Origin: JAIBJN01 sp963830885 | GTDB taxonomy: Bacteria > Actinomycetota > Thermoleophilia > Gaiellales > Gaiellaceae | Assembly (NCBI GenBank): GCA_963830885.1 | Contig: CAWHOA010000025.1 | Location: 10,823 to 74,822 of the forward strand | Direction of reading: 5' to 3' | Length of the DNA: 64,000 nt | Shown here: one piece after another, positions 43,831 through 51,320 of the stretch | Layout: each line of letters opens with the position of its first letter | Position numbering within the stretch: position 1 is the first letter of the stretch | Translations under genes and position numbers: made by a program | Notes under the pieces: model-generated | The model's input: the letters and a program-made list of their open reading frames with translations, nothing else | Databases searched by the model: none | Told to the model about the DNA's origin: nothing

Positions 43831-44469
43831 GTGAGGATCCAGGTGCGGCTCTTCGCCGGGCTACGCGAGCGGGCCGGGACCGCCGGGCGCGAGCTCGAGC
43901 TTCCCGCCGGCTCGCGACTCGGGGACGTCTGGCCCGAGCTGGGGCTCGGCGACGAGCCGGAGGGGCTCCTCTACGCGGTCAACAAGGACTACGCCGCCGG
44001 CGACCGCCTGCTCGCGGACGGCGACGAGGTGGCGCTGATCCCGCCCGTCTCCGGCGGCACGTTCAGACTCACCGGCGACCCGATCGACCTCGGTGCCGTC
44101 GTAGCGGAGGTCGCCGACGAGCGCGCCGGTGCGATCGCCACCTTCCTGGGGACGACCCGGATCCATTCGCGCGGCCGTACGGTCCTCCACCTCGAGTACG
44201 AGGCCTACGAGGGCATGGCGGAGAAGGTCATGGCCGAGATCGCCGAGAGCCTCGCGGCCCGCTACGACCTGTGCAAGGTCGCGATCACGCACCGGATCGG
44301 GCGCGTGGGCATCGGCGAGACGAGCGTCGCCATCGCCGTTTCCGCCCCCCACCGCGAGCACGCCCTCGCCGCCTGCAAGGAGGCGATCGACACGCTCAAG
44401 GTCGACGTCCCCCTGTGGAAGAAGGAGATCTACGAGGGCGGCGAGGAGTGGATCGGGCGCGGCTCGTGA
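43831..44469 (+). CDS. Molybdopterin synthase MoaD-MoaE fusion
   Basis: 212 residues. Residues 1-75 are a MoaD ubiquitin-like fold (RIQVRLFAGLRERAG ... EVALIPPVSGG) that ends in the Gly-Gly motif; from TFRLTGDPIDL onward it is MoaE, with THRIGRVGIGETSVAIAVSA and the catalytic VPLWKKEIYEGGEEWIG. MoaD must have a free C-terminal glycine to carry sulfur, so such fusions (MoaX in mycobacteria) need cleavage after Gly-Gly. It converts cPMP to molybdopterin. This fits a cell that also makes selenocysteine, since many molybdoenzymes are selenoproteins. Confidence 0.93.
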   Translation: MRIQVRLFAGLRERAGTAGRELELPAGSRLGDVWPELGLGDEPEGLLYAVNKDYAAGDRLLADGDEVALIPPVSGGTFRLTGDPIDLGAVVAEVADERAGAIATFLGTTRIHSRGRTVLHLEYEAYEGMAEKVMAEIAESLAARYDLCKVAITHRIGRVGIGETSVAIAVSAPHREHALAACKEAIDTLKVDVPLWKKEIYEGGEEWIGRGS

Positions 44470-44510
44470 CCGCGCACGATCGCCGACCGCTCTAGTTGCT
44501 CGTCGCTCGC

Positions 44511-44538
44511 GAAGCGAGGGCCCGGAGGCCCCCGCTTC
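44511..44538. terminator. Hairpin between convergent genes
   Basis: GAAGCGAGGGCC (44511-44522) and GGCCCCCGCTTC (44527-44538) pair with one mismatch around a CGGA loop. It lies in the 93-bp gap between the MoaD-MoaE gene and the convergent small gene at 44563. No T-run. Confidence 0.6.
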
Positions 44539-44562
44539 GTCGTTCGCGTGACCCCTTCAGTG

Positions 44563-44967
44563 TTAGCCGTTGCTCGGCTGCGCCGCCGCACCCTCGGTCA
44601 TCACCCGACCGAGGACGCCGACCAGGCCGGCGTTCCCGAATGGAACGAAGAGGGTCGTGATCGACTTGTTGACGATGAACGCCATCCCGGCCGACAGCTC
44701 CCGGGCCTCGAGGACCACCGTCTTGGGCCCCTTGGTCACGGGGATGGCCCCCGAGATGGCGATCGAGCCGTCGAACGTGCTGACGTTCTCGAGGTTGACG
44801 TTCTGCTCGGTCGTCGAGTCCGCGCCGATCCTGATGCGGGCGTTGAGGATGCCCTCATCCGGATCGTTGACGTCCCTCGCCGCAGAGATGGTGCCCCAGA
44901 CCAGCAGGATCCCCTTGGTCGGGGCGTTGACCGACTTGGTGACAAGCGGCGCGTAGCTCGGATGCAC
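44563..44967 (-). CDS. Hypothetical beta-rich protein, probably lacking its N-terminus
   Basis: 134 residues from GTG 44967. The sequence alternates short strands (APTKGILLVWGTISAARDV, NARIRIGADSTTEQNVNLEN, FDGSIAISGAIPVTKGPKTV, given in pieces), like a jelly-roll or C1q-like extracellular domain. Relatives in this lineage appear to be secreted with a signal peptide and a collagen-like stretch before this domain; neither is present here. It may be a truncated gene. It is divergent from the M50 protease gene with 81 bp between. Confidence 0.5.
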   Translation of the reverse strand: MHPSYAPLVTKSVNAPTKGILLVWGTISAARDVNDPDEGILNARIRIGADSTTEQNVNLENVSTFDGSIAISGAIPVTKGPKTVVLEARELSAGMAFIVNKSITTLFVPFGNAGLVGVLGRVMTEGAAAQPSNG

Positions 44968-45048
44968 CTCGACGGAACAGAGAGGACGTGGACGATCGTC
45001 CCTCGCACGCGGGAGGGAGCTCCGACGGGGCGCGGCTACGATGAGACG

Positions 45049-45924
45049 GTGAGTAGCCTGACCCCGCAGCACGACCCGGAGACCCGGCGTTACGAGCTCG
45101 ACTCGCCGCCCGACGACGCGGAGCACGCCGCCCGTGACTACGAGCCGATCCACCCGCGCGGGCGGCTGTCCGGGCTCGGCCGGAAGCTCTGGGCGCCGAT
45201 CGCCGCATTCGGCCTCCTCATCTTCAAGTTCAAGACCGCGATTCTCGCGCTCTTCAAGCTGAAGATCTTCGTCACCGCCGGATCGATGCTCGTCTCGATC
45301 GGGGCGTATGCCTGGATCTGGGGCTGGCGCTTCGCAGTGGGTTTCGTCTTCCTGCTCCTGATCCACGAGCTCGGGCACGTGGCCGAGCTGCGCCGCCAGG
45401 GTATTCCCGCTTCGGCCCCGCTCTTCATCCCGTTCCTCGGCGCGGTGGTGGGAATGAAGCAGATGCCGCACAACGTCTGGAAGGAGGCGCAGGTTGCGCT
45501 CGCCGGCCCGATCGTGGGGAGCCTGGCCGCGGCGGGGCTCTGGGTCGCGGGCGAGGCTCTCGACTCGGAGCTGCTCGTCGCGCTTGCCTTCACCGGCTTC
45601 TTCCTCAACCTCTTCAACCTGATCCCCGTGTCTCCGCTCGACGGCGGGCGCGCGGCCGCGGCCCTGCACCCGGCGCTGTGGGCCGTCGGCCTCGTGCTCC
45701 TGCTCGGACTGACGATCGTGAGCCCGAACCCGATCCTGTTCCTCGTGCTGATCGTCGGGGCGATCGAGGTCTGGCGGCGCTGGCGGGACCGGGACGAGCC
45801 GGGCATGGCCGCCTACTACGCGATCGAGCCCTGGCAGCGCGCCGTCGTCGGAGTCACCTACCTCGGCCTCACGGCCCTGCTGGCCATCGGCATGGCCGCG
45901 ACCCACATCGAGCGCACGTTTTAG
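45049..45924 (+). CDS. Site-2 protease-like M50 membrane metalloprotease
   Basis: 291 residues with about six membrane helices. The zinc motif HELGH in LLLIHELGHVAEL and the second motif PVSPLDGGR define the M50 family. Such enzymes cut membrane-embedded substrates such as anti-sigma factors. The cytoplasmic N-terminus is acidic with no PDZ domain. TACGAT ends 6 nt before the GTG and no ribosome-binding site is visible, so the message is probably leaderless. The TAG stop is the beginning of a 165-bp palindromic element. Confidence 0.9.
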   Translation: MSSLTPQHDPETRRYELDSPPDDAEHAARDYEPIHPRGRLSGLGRKLWAPIAAFGLLIFKFKTAILALFKLKIFVTAGSMLVSIGAYAWIWGWRFAVGFVFLLLIHELGHVAELRRQGIPASAPLFIPFLGAVVGMKQMPHNVWKEAQVALAGPIVGSLAAAGLWVAGEALDSELLVALAFTGFFLNLFNLIPVSPLDGGRAAAALHPALWAVGLVLLLGLTIVSPNPILFLVLIVGAIEVWRRWRDRDEPGMAAYYAIEPWQRAVVGVTYLGLTALLAIGMAATHIERTF

Positions 45925-46086
45925 TGCCCTTCCAGGCAGTCCAGCCCAGTTTCTGCGTCGCGAGCACCAAGCCAGTGGCCGCGCTCGCGCGCAGTCAAGG
46001 CTGGTTGCCTTGTCAAGGGCGAGGGTGGACTCTGGCGCCGCGTGATCGCGGGGCAGAGACGGGCTCGTGCTGCCTGGAGGGGCACT
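45922..46086. repeat. Palindromic intergenic element, TAGTGCCC type, 165 bp
   Basis: TAGTGCCCTTCCAGGCAG at the left pairs with CTGCCTGGAGGGGCACT at the right with one mismatch; the pairing continues inward as AGCCCAGTTTCTGC against GGGCAGAGACGGGCT. Inner stems involve CCAAGCCAG and CAAGGCTGG. The left TAG is the M50 stop codon; the right end lies 2 nt before the GTG start of the LOG gene. It is a different sequence family from the TAGGAGGG elements but has the same overall design. Confidence 0.75.
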
Positions 46087-46088
46087 GA

Positions 46089-46811
46089 GTGCCGCGGGAC
46101 GACGATAGGCTGATTCTCGAGAGCACGGAGGGCGCCCAGCTCCTGCACGCCCGCCAGATCGGCGACGAGTTCCTGCTCGGCTTCGACACCGTCGCCGACC
46201 TGCCGAAGCCCGCGGTCACCATCTTCGGCTCCGCCCGAGTTCGCGAGGGACATCGCGCCTATGGCGAGGCGCGCGACGTCGGCAGGCGCTTCGCCGAGGC
46301 CGGCTTCACGGTCGTCACGGGCGGTGGGCCCGGCGTCATGGAGGCGGCGAACCGCGGCGCACGCGAGGGCGGCGGGCTCTCCGTCGGCTTCAACATCGTC
46401 CTCCCGCACGAGCAGCGCTCGAACCCGTACCTCGACATCGAGGTCGTCTTCGAGCACTTCTACGTCCGCAAGACGATGTTCGTGAAGGCCGCCGAGGGCT
46501 TCGTCATCTTCCCCGGCGGCTTCGGGACGCTCGACGAGCTCTTCGAGGCGATGACCCTGATCCAGACCGGAAAGATCCTCGACTTCCCCGTCGTCCTCTT
46601 CGACGCGGAGTACTGGCGCGGCCTCCTCGACTGGATCCGCGACCCGCTGCTCGGCGAGGGGATGATCTCGCCGGAGGACTGGGACAACCTCCATGTCACG
46701 GACGACCCCGAGGAGGCCCTCCGGCTCGTGGTCACCTGCTACGAACGCCGCACTCGTCTCGGCGACGGCGCAGCCGCACAGGCTGAGACAAGGAGGAAGG
46801 GAGCGGCCTAG
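46089..46811 (+). CDS. LOG family protein (TIGR00730, Rossmann fold)
   Basis: 240 residues. The motifs GGGPGVMEAANRGA and FPGGFGTLDELFE are the nucleotide-binding and catalytic sites of the LOG family, which includes cytokinin-activating phosphoribohydrolases and purine/pyrimidine 5'-monophosphate nucleosidases. The bacterial long form, as here, often cleaves nucleotide monophosphates. GTG start 2 nt after the palindromic element; TAG stop at the centre of a perfect 30-bp palindrome. Confidence 0.92.
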   Translation: MPRDDDRLILESTEGAQLLHARQIGDEFLLGFDTVADLPKPAVTIFGSARVREGHRAYGEARDVGRRFAEAGFTVVTGGGPGVMEAANRGAREGGGLSVGFNIVLPHEQRSNPYLDIEVVFEHFYVRKTMFVKAAEGFVIFPGGFGTLDELFEAMTLIQTGKILDFPVVLFDAEYWRGLLDWIRDPLLGEGMISPEDWDNLHVTDDPEEALRLVVTCYERRTRLGDGAAAQAETRRKGAA

Positions 46812-46824
46812 GCCGCTCCCTTCC
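46795..46824. terminator. Perfect 30-bp palindrome centred on the LOG stop codon
   Basis: GGAAGGGAGCGGCCT (46795-46809) is followed directly by its exact complement AGGCCGCTCCCTTCC. The TAG stop spans the centre (46809-46811). It separates the LOG gene from a convergent SRPBCC gene and may act as a two-way terminator. With no loop it could also be a protein-binding site. Confidence 0.6.
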
Positions 46825-46868
46825 GTTCTCCACGCCGGTCCCTCGACCGGCGCCCTCCTGCGGGTGCG

Positions 46869-47336
46869 TCAGCGGACCCGCTCGCCGTCCTGGATCTCCC
46901 CTCGCCATGCGCCCGTTGCGTCGCCGCGGGCTTCGACGAGCTCCTTGAAGCGGCCGAGATCGCCCTGAACGCGCCGGCTGTCCATCCCGAGCGCGCTGCC
47001 GAGCTGGTCCATCAGACCCTCGTTCTCGTGCTCCATCTGCACGGTCACGCGCGTCTCGTCCTCGGCGAGGCGGTGGAACGTGACGACGCCGGCATTCCAC
47101 TTGCCCTCGATCGCCCTCCAGGCCACGAGCTCGTCGGGACGCTGCTCGGTGACCTCCGCCGTCCACGCGTGCTGCTTGATACCTGCGCCGACGACCCAGT
47201 GCAGAATCCCGTCGTCGATCTGCTCGACGGACTGGACGTCCTCCATGAACTGCGGGAACTCCTCGAACTGCGTCCACTGCTCGTACGCCGTGCGAACGGG
47301 CACCTGGACGTCGATCGACTCGGTGGTGCTGGCCAT
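46869..47336 (-). CDS. SRPBCC family protein (cyclase/dehydrase-like)
   Basis: 155 residues. The start STTESIDVQVPVRTAYEQWTQFEEFPQFMEDV (first strand and helix; VQVPVRTAYEQWTQFEEFP is the hallmark) and WTAEVTEQRPDELVAWRAIEGKW match the polyketide cyclase/dehydrase-type SRPBCC proteins common in actinobacteria (YndB/CoxG-like pattern). A strong ribosome-binding site (AAGGAGGAAGC) precedes the ATG. Function unknown; these proteins often bind lipids. It lies alone, convergent with the LOG gene. Confidence 0.87.
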   Translation of the reverse strand: MASTTESIDVQVPVRTAYEQWTQFEEFPQFMEDVQSVEQIDDGILHWVVGAGIKQHAWTAEVTEQRPDELVAWRAIEGKWNAGVVTFHRLAEDETRVTVQMEHENEGLMDQLGSALGMDSRRVQGDLGRFKELVEARGDATGAWRGEIQDGERVR

Positions 47337-47390
47337 GCTTCCTCCTTGGGTTGCGTCTCCGACGCGTACCCGGAGTAGCCGCCCCGAAAC

Positions 47391-47558
47391 TAGGAGGGAT
47401 TGGCGGAACGCAGCTCGCCGCCGGGGTGCGATGGTCGTTCCGAAACAAGGACGCAGGGAGCGTTCGTCGCCGGAGGCTACGGGCGCGACCGAGGACGCAG
47501 TCTTCGGGGCGAGCAGCGCGGCCCGGCGGCACAGACTGTGTTTCGCCGAGCCCTCCTA
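47391..47558. repeat. Palindromic intergenic element, TAGGAGGG type, full length 168 bp
   Basis: Ends TAGGAGGGATTGGCGG and GCCGAGCCCTCCTA. Its interior (GGGGTGCGATGGTCGTTCCG, GGACGCAGTCTTCGGGGCGA and others) is almost base-for-base the same as in the copy at 28487, 19 kb away, and equal in length. The right CTA is the minus-strand stop codon of bioY; the left side adjoins the upstream region of the SRPBCC gene, 55 nt from its start, so on that side no stop codon is supplied. Confidence 0.85.
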
Positions 47559-48149
47559 GGAGTCGGAGCCGCGGAGGTGCTTGACGAGCCTCCAGGCCCC
47601 GGGCAAGAGCATGCCGGCCAGGTAGAGCTTGATCAGGTCGCCGACGACGAACGGGTAGAGGCCGGCCTCGAGCGTCCCTTCGAGCCCCGTTCCGATCTCC
47701 CTCGCCAGCCAGGGGAGCCCGAACAGGTAGATGACGACGCTGCCCGACAGCATCGCGGCGACCGCCGAGTTGAAGCGGCGGTCCCACCGCCGCTCGGCGA
47801 GCCAGCCGGTCAGCACCGCGGCCGCGACGAAGCCGACGAGGTAGCCGCCGGTGGCGCCGTGGAAGACCTCCCAGCCCCCCTCACCGCCGGAGTAGACAGG
47901 CGCGCCGACCAGGCCGACGCCGAGATAGAGCAGCAGGCTCATCGCCCCGAGCAACGGCCCCAGCGACGCCCCGACGAGCAGGACGGCGAACGTCTGCCCC
48001 GAGATCGGCACGGGCGTGAACCCGAGCGGGATCTCGATCTGGGCGGCGAGCGAGACGAGCCCGGCACCCGCGACGATCAAGAGCACGTCGACCAGCAGGC
48101 TCGACCGCGGAAAGACCGCCAGCCTGAGAGTCGCCGCCTGCGGGTTCAT
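47556..48149 (-). CDS. bioY: Biotin transporter substrate-binding component BioY
   Basis: 197 residues with about six membrane helices. It shows LGFTPVPISGQTFAVLLVGA, GGYLVGFVAAAVLTGWLAE and the C-terminal GDLIKLYLAG, all characteristic of BioY, the S component of energy-coupling-factor biotin transporters. It supplies biotin for the carboxylases in this window. TAGAGT lies 9 nt before the ATG. No EcfA/EcfT genes are adjacent, so it probably shares a housekeeping ECF module or acts alone. Its stop lies in a palindromic element. Confidence 0.94.
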   Translation of the reverse strand: MNPQAATLRLAVFPRSSLLVDVLLIVAGAGLVSLAAQIEIPLGFTPVPISGQTFAVLLVGASLGPLLGAMSLLLYLGVGLVGAPVYSGGEGGWEVFHGATGGYLVGFVAAAVLTGWLAERRWDRRFNSAVAAMLSGSVVIYLFGLPWLAREIGTGLEGTLEAGLYPFVVGDLIKLYLAGMLLPGAWRLVKHLRGSDS

Positions 48150-48169
48150 CGCGGCGGGACTCTAACGGA

Positions 48170-49963
48170 CTACGCCGAGGAAGGCAGGTAGAAATAGTCG
48201 CCGGGCGGCGTCCGGCCGGGGCCGTAGATGGCCGTCGGGTTCTCCGGCTTGTAGCGCGTGAAGAAGTCGTCCTCGCGGAGGAGCTTGCCGCGCTCGAAGA
48301 CCTTGCGGTACACCGTGACGTCGAAGCCCGGGCCACCGGCGCTCGTCCGTCGGATCGAGTTCCGCGGCGCCCCGGGATCGACCGCGTACTGGAGCTCCGG
48401 CTGCGTGTAGTTCGTGGGCTCGCTCGTCGTGGACTCGACCCGGCGCCCCTGCTTCGTCCCGTAGAACGTGACCGTGAACGTCGCGTCCGTGTAGGTGACG
48501 TCGATGAGAATCGCTTTCTTCAGGTCGTTCCGGAACACGAACTCGGGGCCGCCCCAGGACACAGTCGCATCGCGCCCCATCGGGTAGTGGCTGATGTAGA
48601 AGGCGTGGTTCGAGCGGGCCAGAATCGGAAGCCCTGCCTCGAAGGCCGCGTTGAAAATGGTCGTGGCCGTCTGGCAGACCCCGCCGCCGATGGACGGGAT
48701 CAGAACGCCGCCCCAGATCATCTGGCCCTCGAGGAAGCCGCGCTCGACCGTGCGCGGGCCGATGTCGCGGTTGTAGGAGAACGTCTGCCCGGGCTCGACG
48801 ATCGTCCCGTCGAGGTAGTCGCCGAGCAGGTGGACGTTGTGGATCCGGTTGGACGACGATTCGCCCATGTCGGTCGTGAACGACGAGACCTTCTCGCGGA
48901 TCCCGAGCGCCCTGGCCTCGCCGGTCGTCAGGTCGGCGGCGAGCGCCGTCAGCCCGATCGTCGCGACGCGGCCGCCCGGGCCGGTGCCGGCGGCGACGAC
49001 GGCGTTCTGGGCCTTCTGGACGTCCAGGGTCGTCCCCGGCTTCGAGCGCAGGACGCGCACGCGCTCGCCGACGATCCGGAACGTCGCGTCCTTGGGCTCA
49101 CGGAGCGTGGTCTTCACCATCGGGAGAAGCGCAGTGCGGAGCCCGTCCGGGTCGAGCGCGAGCTCGTAGGTGCCCGCGGCCTGCGGGAAGCGGACGAGCC
49201 CGGCGAGCCTGGCCGGCCGCAGCTCGCCGACGGGCTGCTTCTTCAGCCGGATCGCCACCGGCGCCGCCAGAAGCGTGCGGGCCTGCAAGGCCGTCGCCTC
49301 GGCTTCCTCCGTCGTGATCGCCGGGGCGACGTCGCGCACGGTCGCGGTGACGCGGCGTTCCCCGGCGAGGCCTGCCGCCTGCACCGAGGCGAGGAGCGGG
49401 TCGACGTCGACGGTGGTCCCGGCGACGCCCGGGCGGACGGCGACCTCCCGGCCGTCCATTCGCAGCTTGGCGTTGACGGGCCGGTCGGTCAGACCGCGGA
49501 GCTGATCGTCGACCGTGCGCCGCTCGGCCGGAAGGGGCTCGAGCGCCGGCTCGACGTCCTGGCCGAAGGCGAACGGCGCGACGAGCGCGCCGAGGCGCGA
49601 GAGCACGGAGCCCCGTCCCGCCTGGTAGGCGCGCTCCTCGGTCGCGGCGACGTCGAGGGCGAACGCCGTGCTGGGGCGGATCACCAGCACCTCCTCGCCC
49701 ACCGCGATGCGCACCGGCTCGTGCAGCCGCGGTCCGAGCTCGGCCTGCAGCTTCGCCTGCGCCTCGGCGTGGGAAAGCCCGCCCAGGTCCACCCCGGCGA
49801 CCGACACGCCGGGCAGCACGGCGTCGCGCAGCGTGTATGCACGCGCAAACAGGGCGGCTCCGGCGACCATGACGACGAGCGCGGCAACGAGCGCGACGGT
49901 GCCGGCGCGGCTGCGACGGCGTCGTCGAGCTGATCGCGCTGGACGGACGACGATCTCGGCCAT
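48170..49963 (-). CDS. VanW family protein with peptidoglycan-binding-like domains
   Basis: 597 residues with one N-terminal membrane helix after a run of arginines (RSARRRRRSRAGTVAL). The outer part begins with a PG_binding_4-like repeat (PGVSVAGVDLGGLSHAEAQAKL). The VanW domain holds the diagnostic TIVEPGQTFSYNRDIGPRT and GGGVCQTATTIFNAAFEAGL motifs (each in part). VanW proteins are linked to the cell envelope and to glycopeptide resistance clusters by context only; biochemical role unknown. ATG 49963 gives the whole membrane helix; the frame stays open upstream but crosses the divergent selA start. Confidence 0.9.
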   Translation of the reverse strand: MAEIVVRPARSARRRRRSRAGTVALVAALVVMVAGAALFARAYTLRDAVLPGVSVAGVDLGGLSHAEAQAKLQAELGPRLHEPVRIAVGEEVLVIRPSTAFALDVAATEERAYQAGRGSVLSRLGALVAPFAFGQDVEPALEPLPAERRTVDDQLRGLTDRPVNAKLRMDGREVAVRPGVAGTTVDVDPLLASVQAAGLAGERRVTATVRDVAPAITTEEAEATALQARTLLAAPVAIRLKKQPVGELRPARLAGLVRFPQAAGTYELALDPDGLRTALLPMVKTTLREPKDATFRIVGERVRVLRSKPGTTLDVQKAQNAVVAAGTGPGGRVATIGLTALAADLTTGEARALGIREKVSSFTTDMGESSSNRIHNVHLLGDYLDGTIVEPGQTFSYNRDIGPRTVERGFLEGQMIWGGVLIPSIGGGVCQTATTIFNAAFEAGLPILARSNHAFYISHYPMGRDATVSWGGPEFVFRNDLKKAILIDVTYTDATFTVTFYGTKQGRRVESTTSEPTNYTQPELQYAVDPGAPRNSIRRTSAGGPGFDVTVYRKVFERGKLLREDDFFTRYKPENPTAIYGPGRTPPGDYFYLPSSA

Positions 49964-50009
49964 GAACCCAGGAGGGTAGCGGGAAACGCGGCCATTATCA
50001 TTCGCGCTC

Positions 50010-51320
50010 GTGGCCTCCTCGAACCCATTGCGGGAGCTGCCCTCGATCGACGAGCTGCTCGGCCGGAAGGAACTGGAAGCGCTCGTGACCCAACACGGCC
50101 GCCCGCTCGTCAAGGCGGCGGCCCAGGCGGCGCTCGCGCACGCGCGCGAAGACGTGAAGGCGGGCTTTCCGGCCGGCGACCCGGTCGAGCGCACCGTCCG
50201 CGAGCTGGAAGCGCGCGTCCGCCCGGGGCTGCGGCGCGTCCTCAACGCCACGGGAGTCGTCGTCCACACGAACCTCGGCCGGGCCCCGCTCGCGGAGGCG
50301 GCGCTGGCGCGGGTCCACGAGGTCGGCGCCGGCTACTCGAACCTCGAATACGACCTCGAGGCCGGAAGCCGAGGCTCCCGGCAGGACCATCTCGCCGCCG
50401 CGCTGCGCGAGCTGACCGGTGCGGAGGCAGCGATCGTCGTCAACAACAACGCCGCCGCCGTCCTGCTCGCCGTCGCCGCCCTGGCGGAGGGCCGGGAGGT
50501 GATCGTCTCCCGAGGAGAGCTGATCGAGATCGGCGACGGCTTCAGGATCCCGGACGTCCTCACGCGCTCCGGAGCAACCCTCGTCGAGGTCGGCACGACG
50601 AACCGGACGAGGCTCGCCGACTTCGAGCACGCCCTCACCGACCGCACCGCAGCGCTCCTGCGGGTCCACCAGTCGAACTTCCGCATGGTCGGGTTCACGG
50701 AGCAGCCCCGCGCGGCCGACCTGGCGAAGCTCGCCGAGCGCCACGGCCTGGCGCTCGTCGAGGACCTCGGCTCCGGCGCGCTCGTCGAGACCGGGGACGA
50801 GCCGACCGTCGCCGCCGCGCTGCAGGACGGCGCACACGTCGTGACGTTCTCCGGCGACAAGCTCCTGGGCGGGCCACAGGCGGGGATCGCGGTCGGCCGC
50901 GCCGACCTGATCGAGCGCATGCGCCGGCATCCGCTGCAGCGCGCTCTGCGCGCAGACAAGCTGACGCTGGCGGCGCTGGACGGCACACTGGCCCTCTACC
51001 GCGCCGAGAGCCGCGACCTCCCGGTGCCGCGGATGCTCGCCGAGCCGGCGGAGGCCGTGCGGGCCCGGGCCGAGCGCCTTGCCGACCTCACCGGCGGGGC
51101 GGTCGTGGAGACGACTGCGCGCCCCGGGGGCGGATCGCTGCCGCTGACCGAGATCCCGAGCTGGGCGTGCGCGCTCCCGCTCGAGCTCGCCGAGCCGCTG
51201 CGCCGCGGCAGCCCGGCCGTGGTCGGAGTCGTGCGCGACGACCGGCTCCTGCTCGACTGCCGCACACTGACCGAGGCCGAGGTCGAGGAGGCCGCGGAGG
51301 CCGTCGCCCGTTGCCGTTGA
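50010..51320 (+). CDS. selA: L-seryl-tRNA(Sec) selenium transferase
   Basis: 436 residues from GTG 50010. It shows the N-terminal LRELPSIDELL, VLNATGVVVHTNLGRAPL, NNNAAAVLL, SRGELIEIGDGFRIPDV and the PLP lysine in FSGDKLLGGPQAG, the standard SelA pattern. It converts seryl-tRNA(Sec) to selenocysteinyl-tRNA(Sec) with selenophosphate. TATCAT lies 8 nt before the start. It is coupled to selB (TTGA overlap), and the tRNA gene is 4 kb downstream. selD is not in the window. Confidence 0.95.
   Translation: MASSNPLRELPSIDELLGRKELEALVTQHGRPLVKAAAQAALAHAREDVKAGFPAGDPVERTVRELEARVRPGLRRVLNATGVVVHTNLGRAPLAEAALARVHEVGAGYSNLEYDLEAGSRGSRQDHLAAALRELTGAEAAIVVNNNAAAVLLAVAALAEGREVIVSRGELIEIGDGFRIPDVLTRSGATLVEVGTTNRTRLADFEHALTDRTAALLRVHQSNFRMVGFTEQPRAADLAKLAERHGLALVEDLGSGALVETGDEPTVAAALQDGAHVVTFSGDKLLGGPQAGIAVGRADLIERMRRHPLQRALRADKLTLAALDGTLALYRAESRDLPVPRMLAEPAEAVRARAERLADLTGGAVVETTARPGGGSLPLTEIPSWACALPLELAEPLRRGSPAVVGVVRDDRLLLDCRTLTEAEVEEAAEAVARCR

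Noticed and set aside
46261..46485. Ser/Arg/Thr-rich small frames inside many genes
   Set aside because: They are out-of-frame readings of genuine coding regions (here the LOG gene) and show only composition bias.
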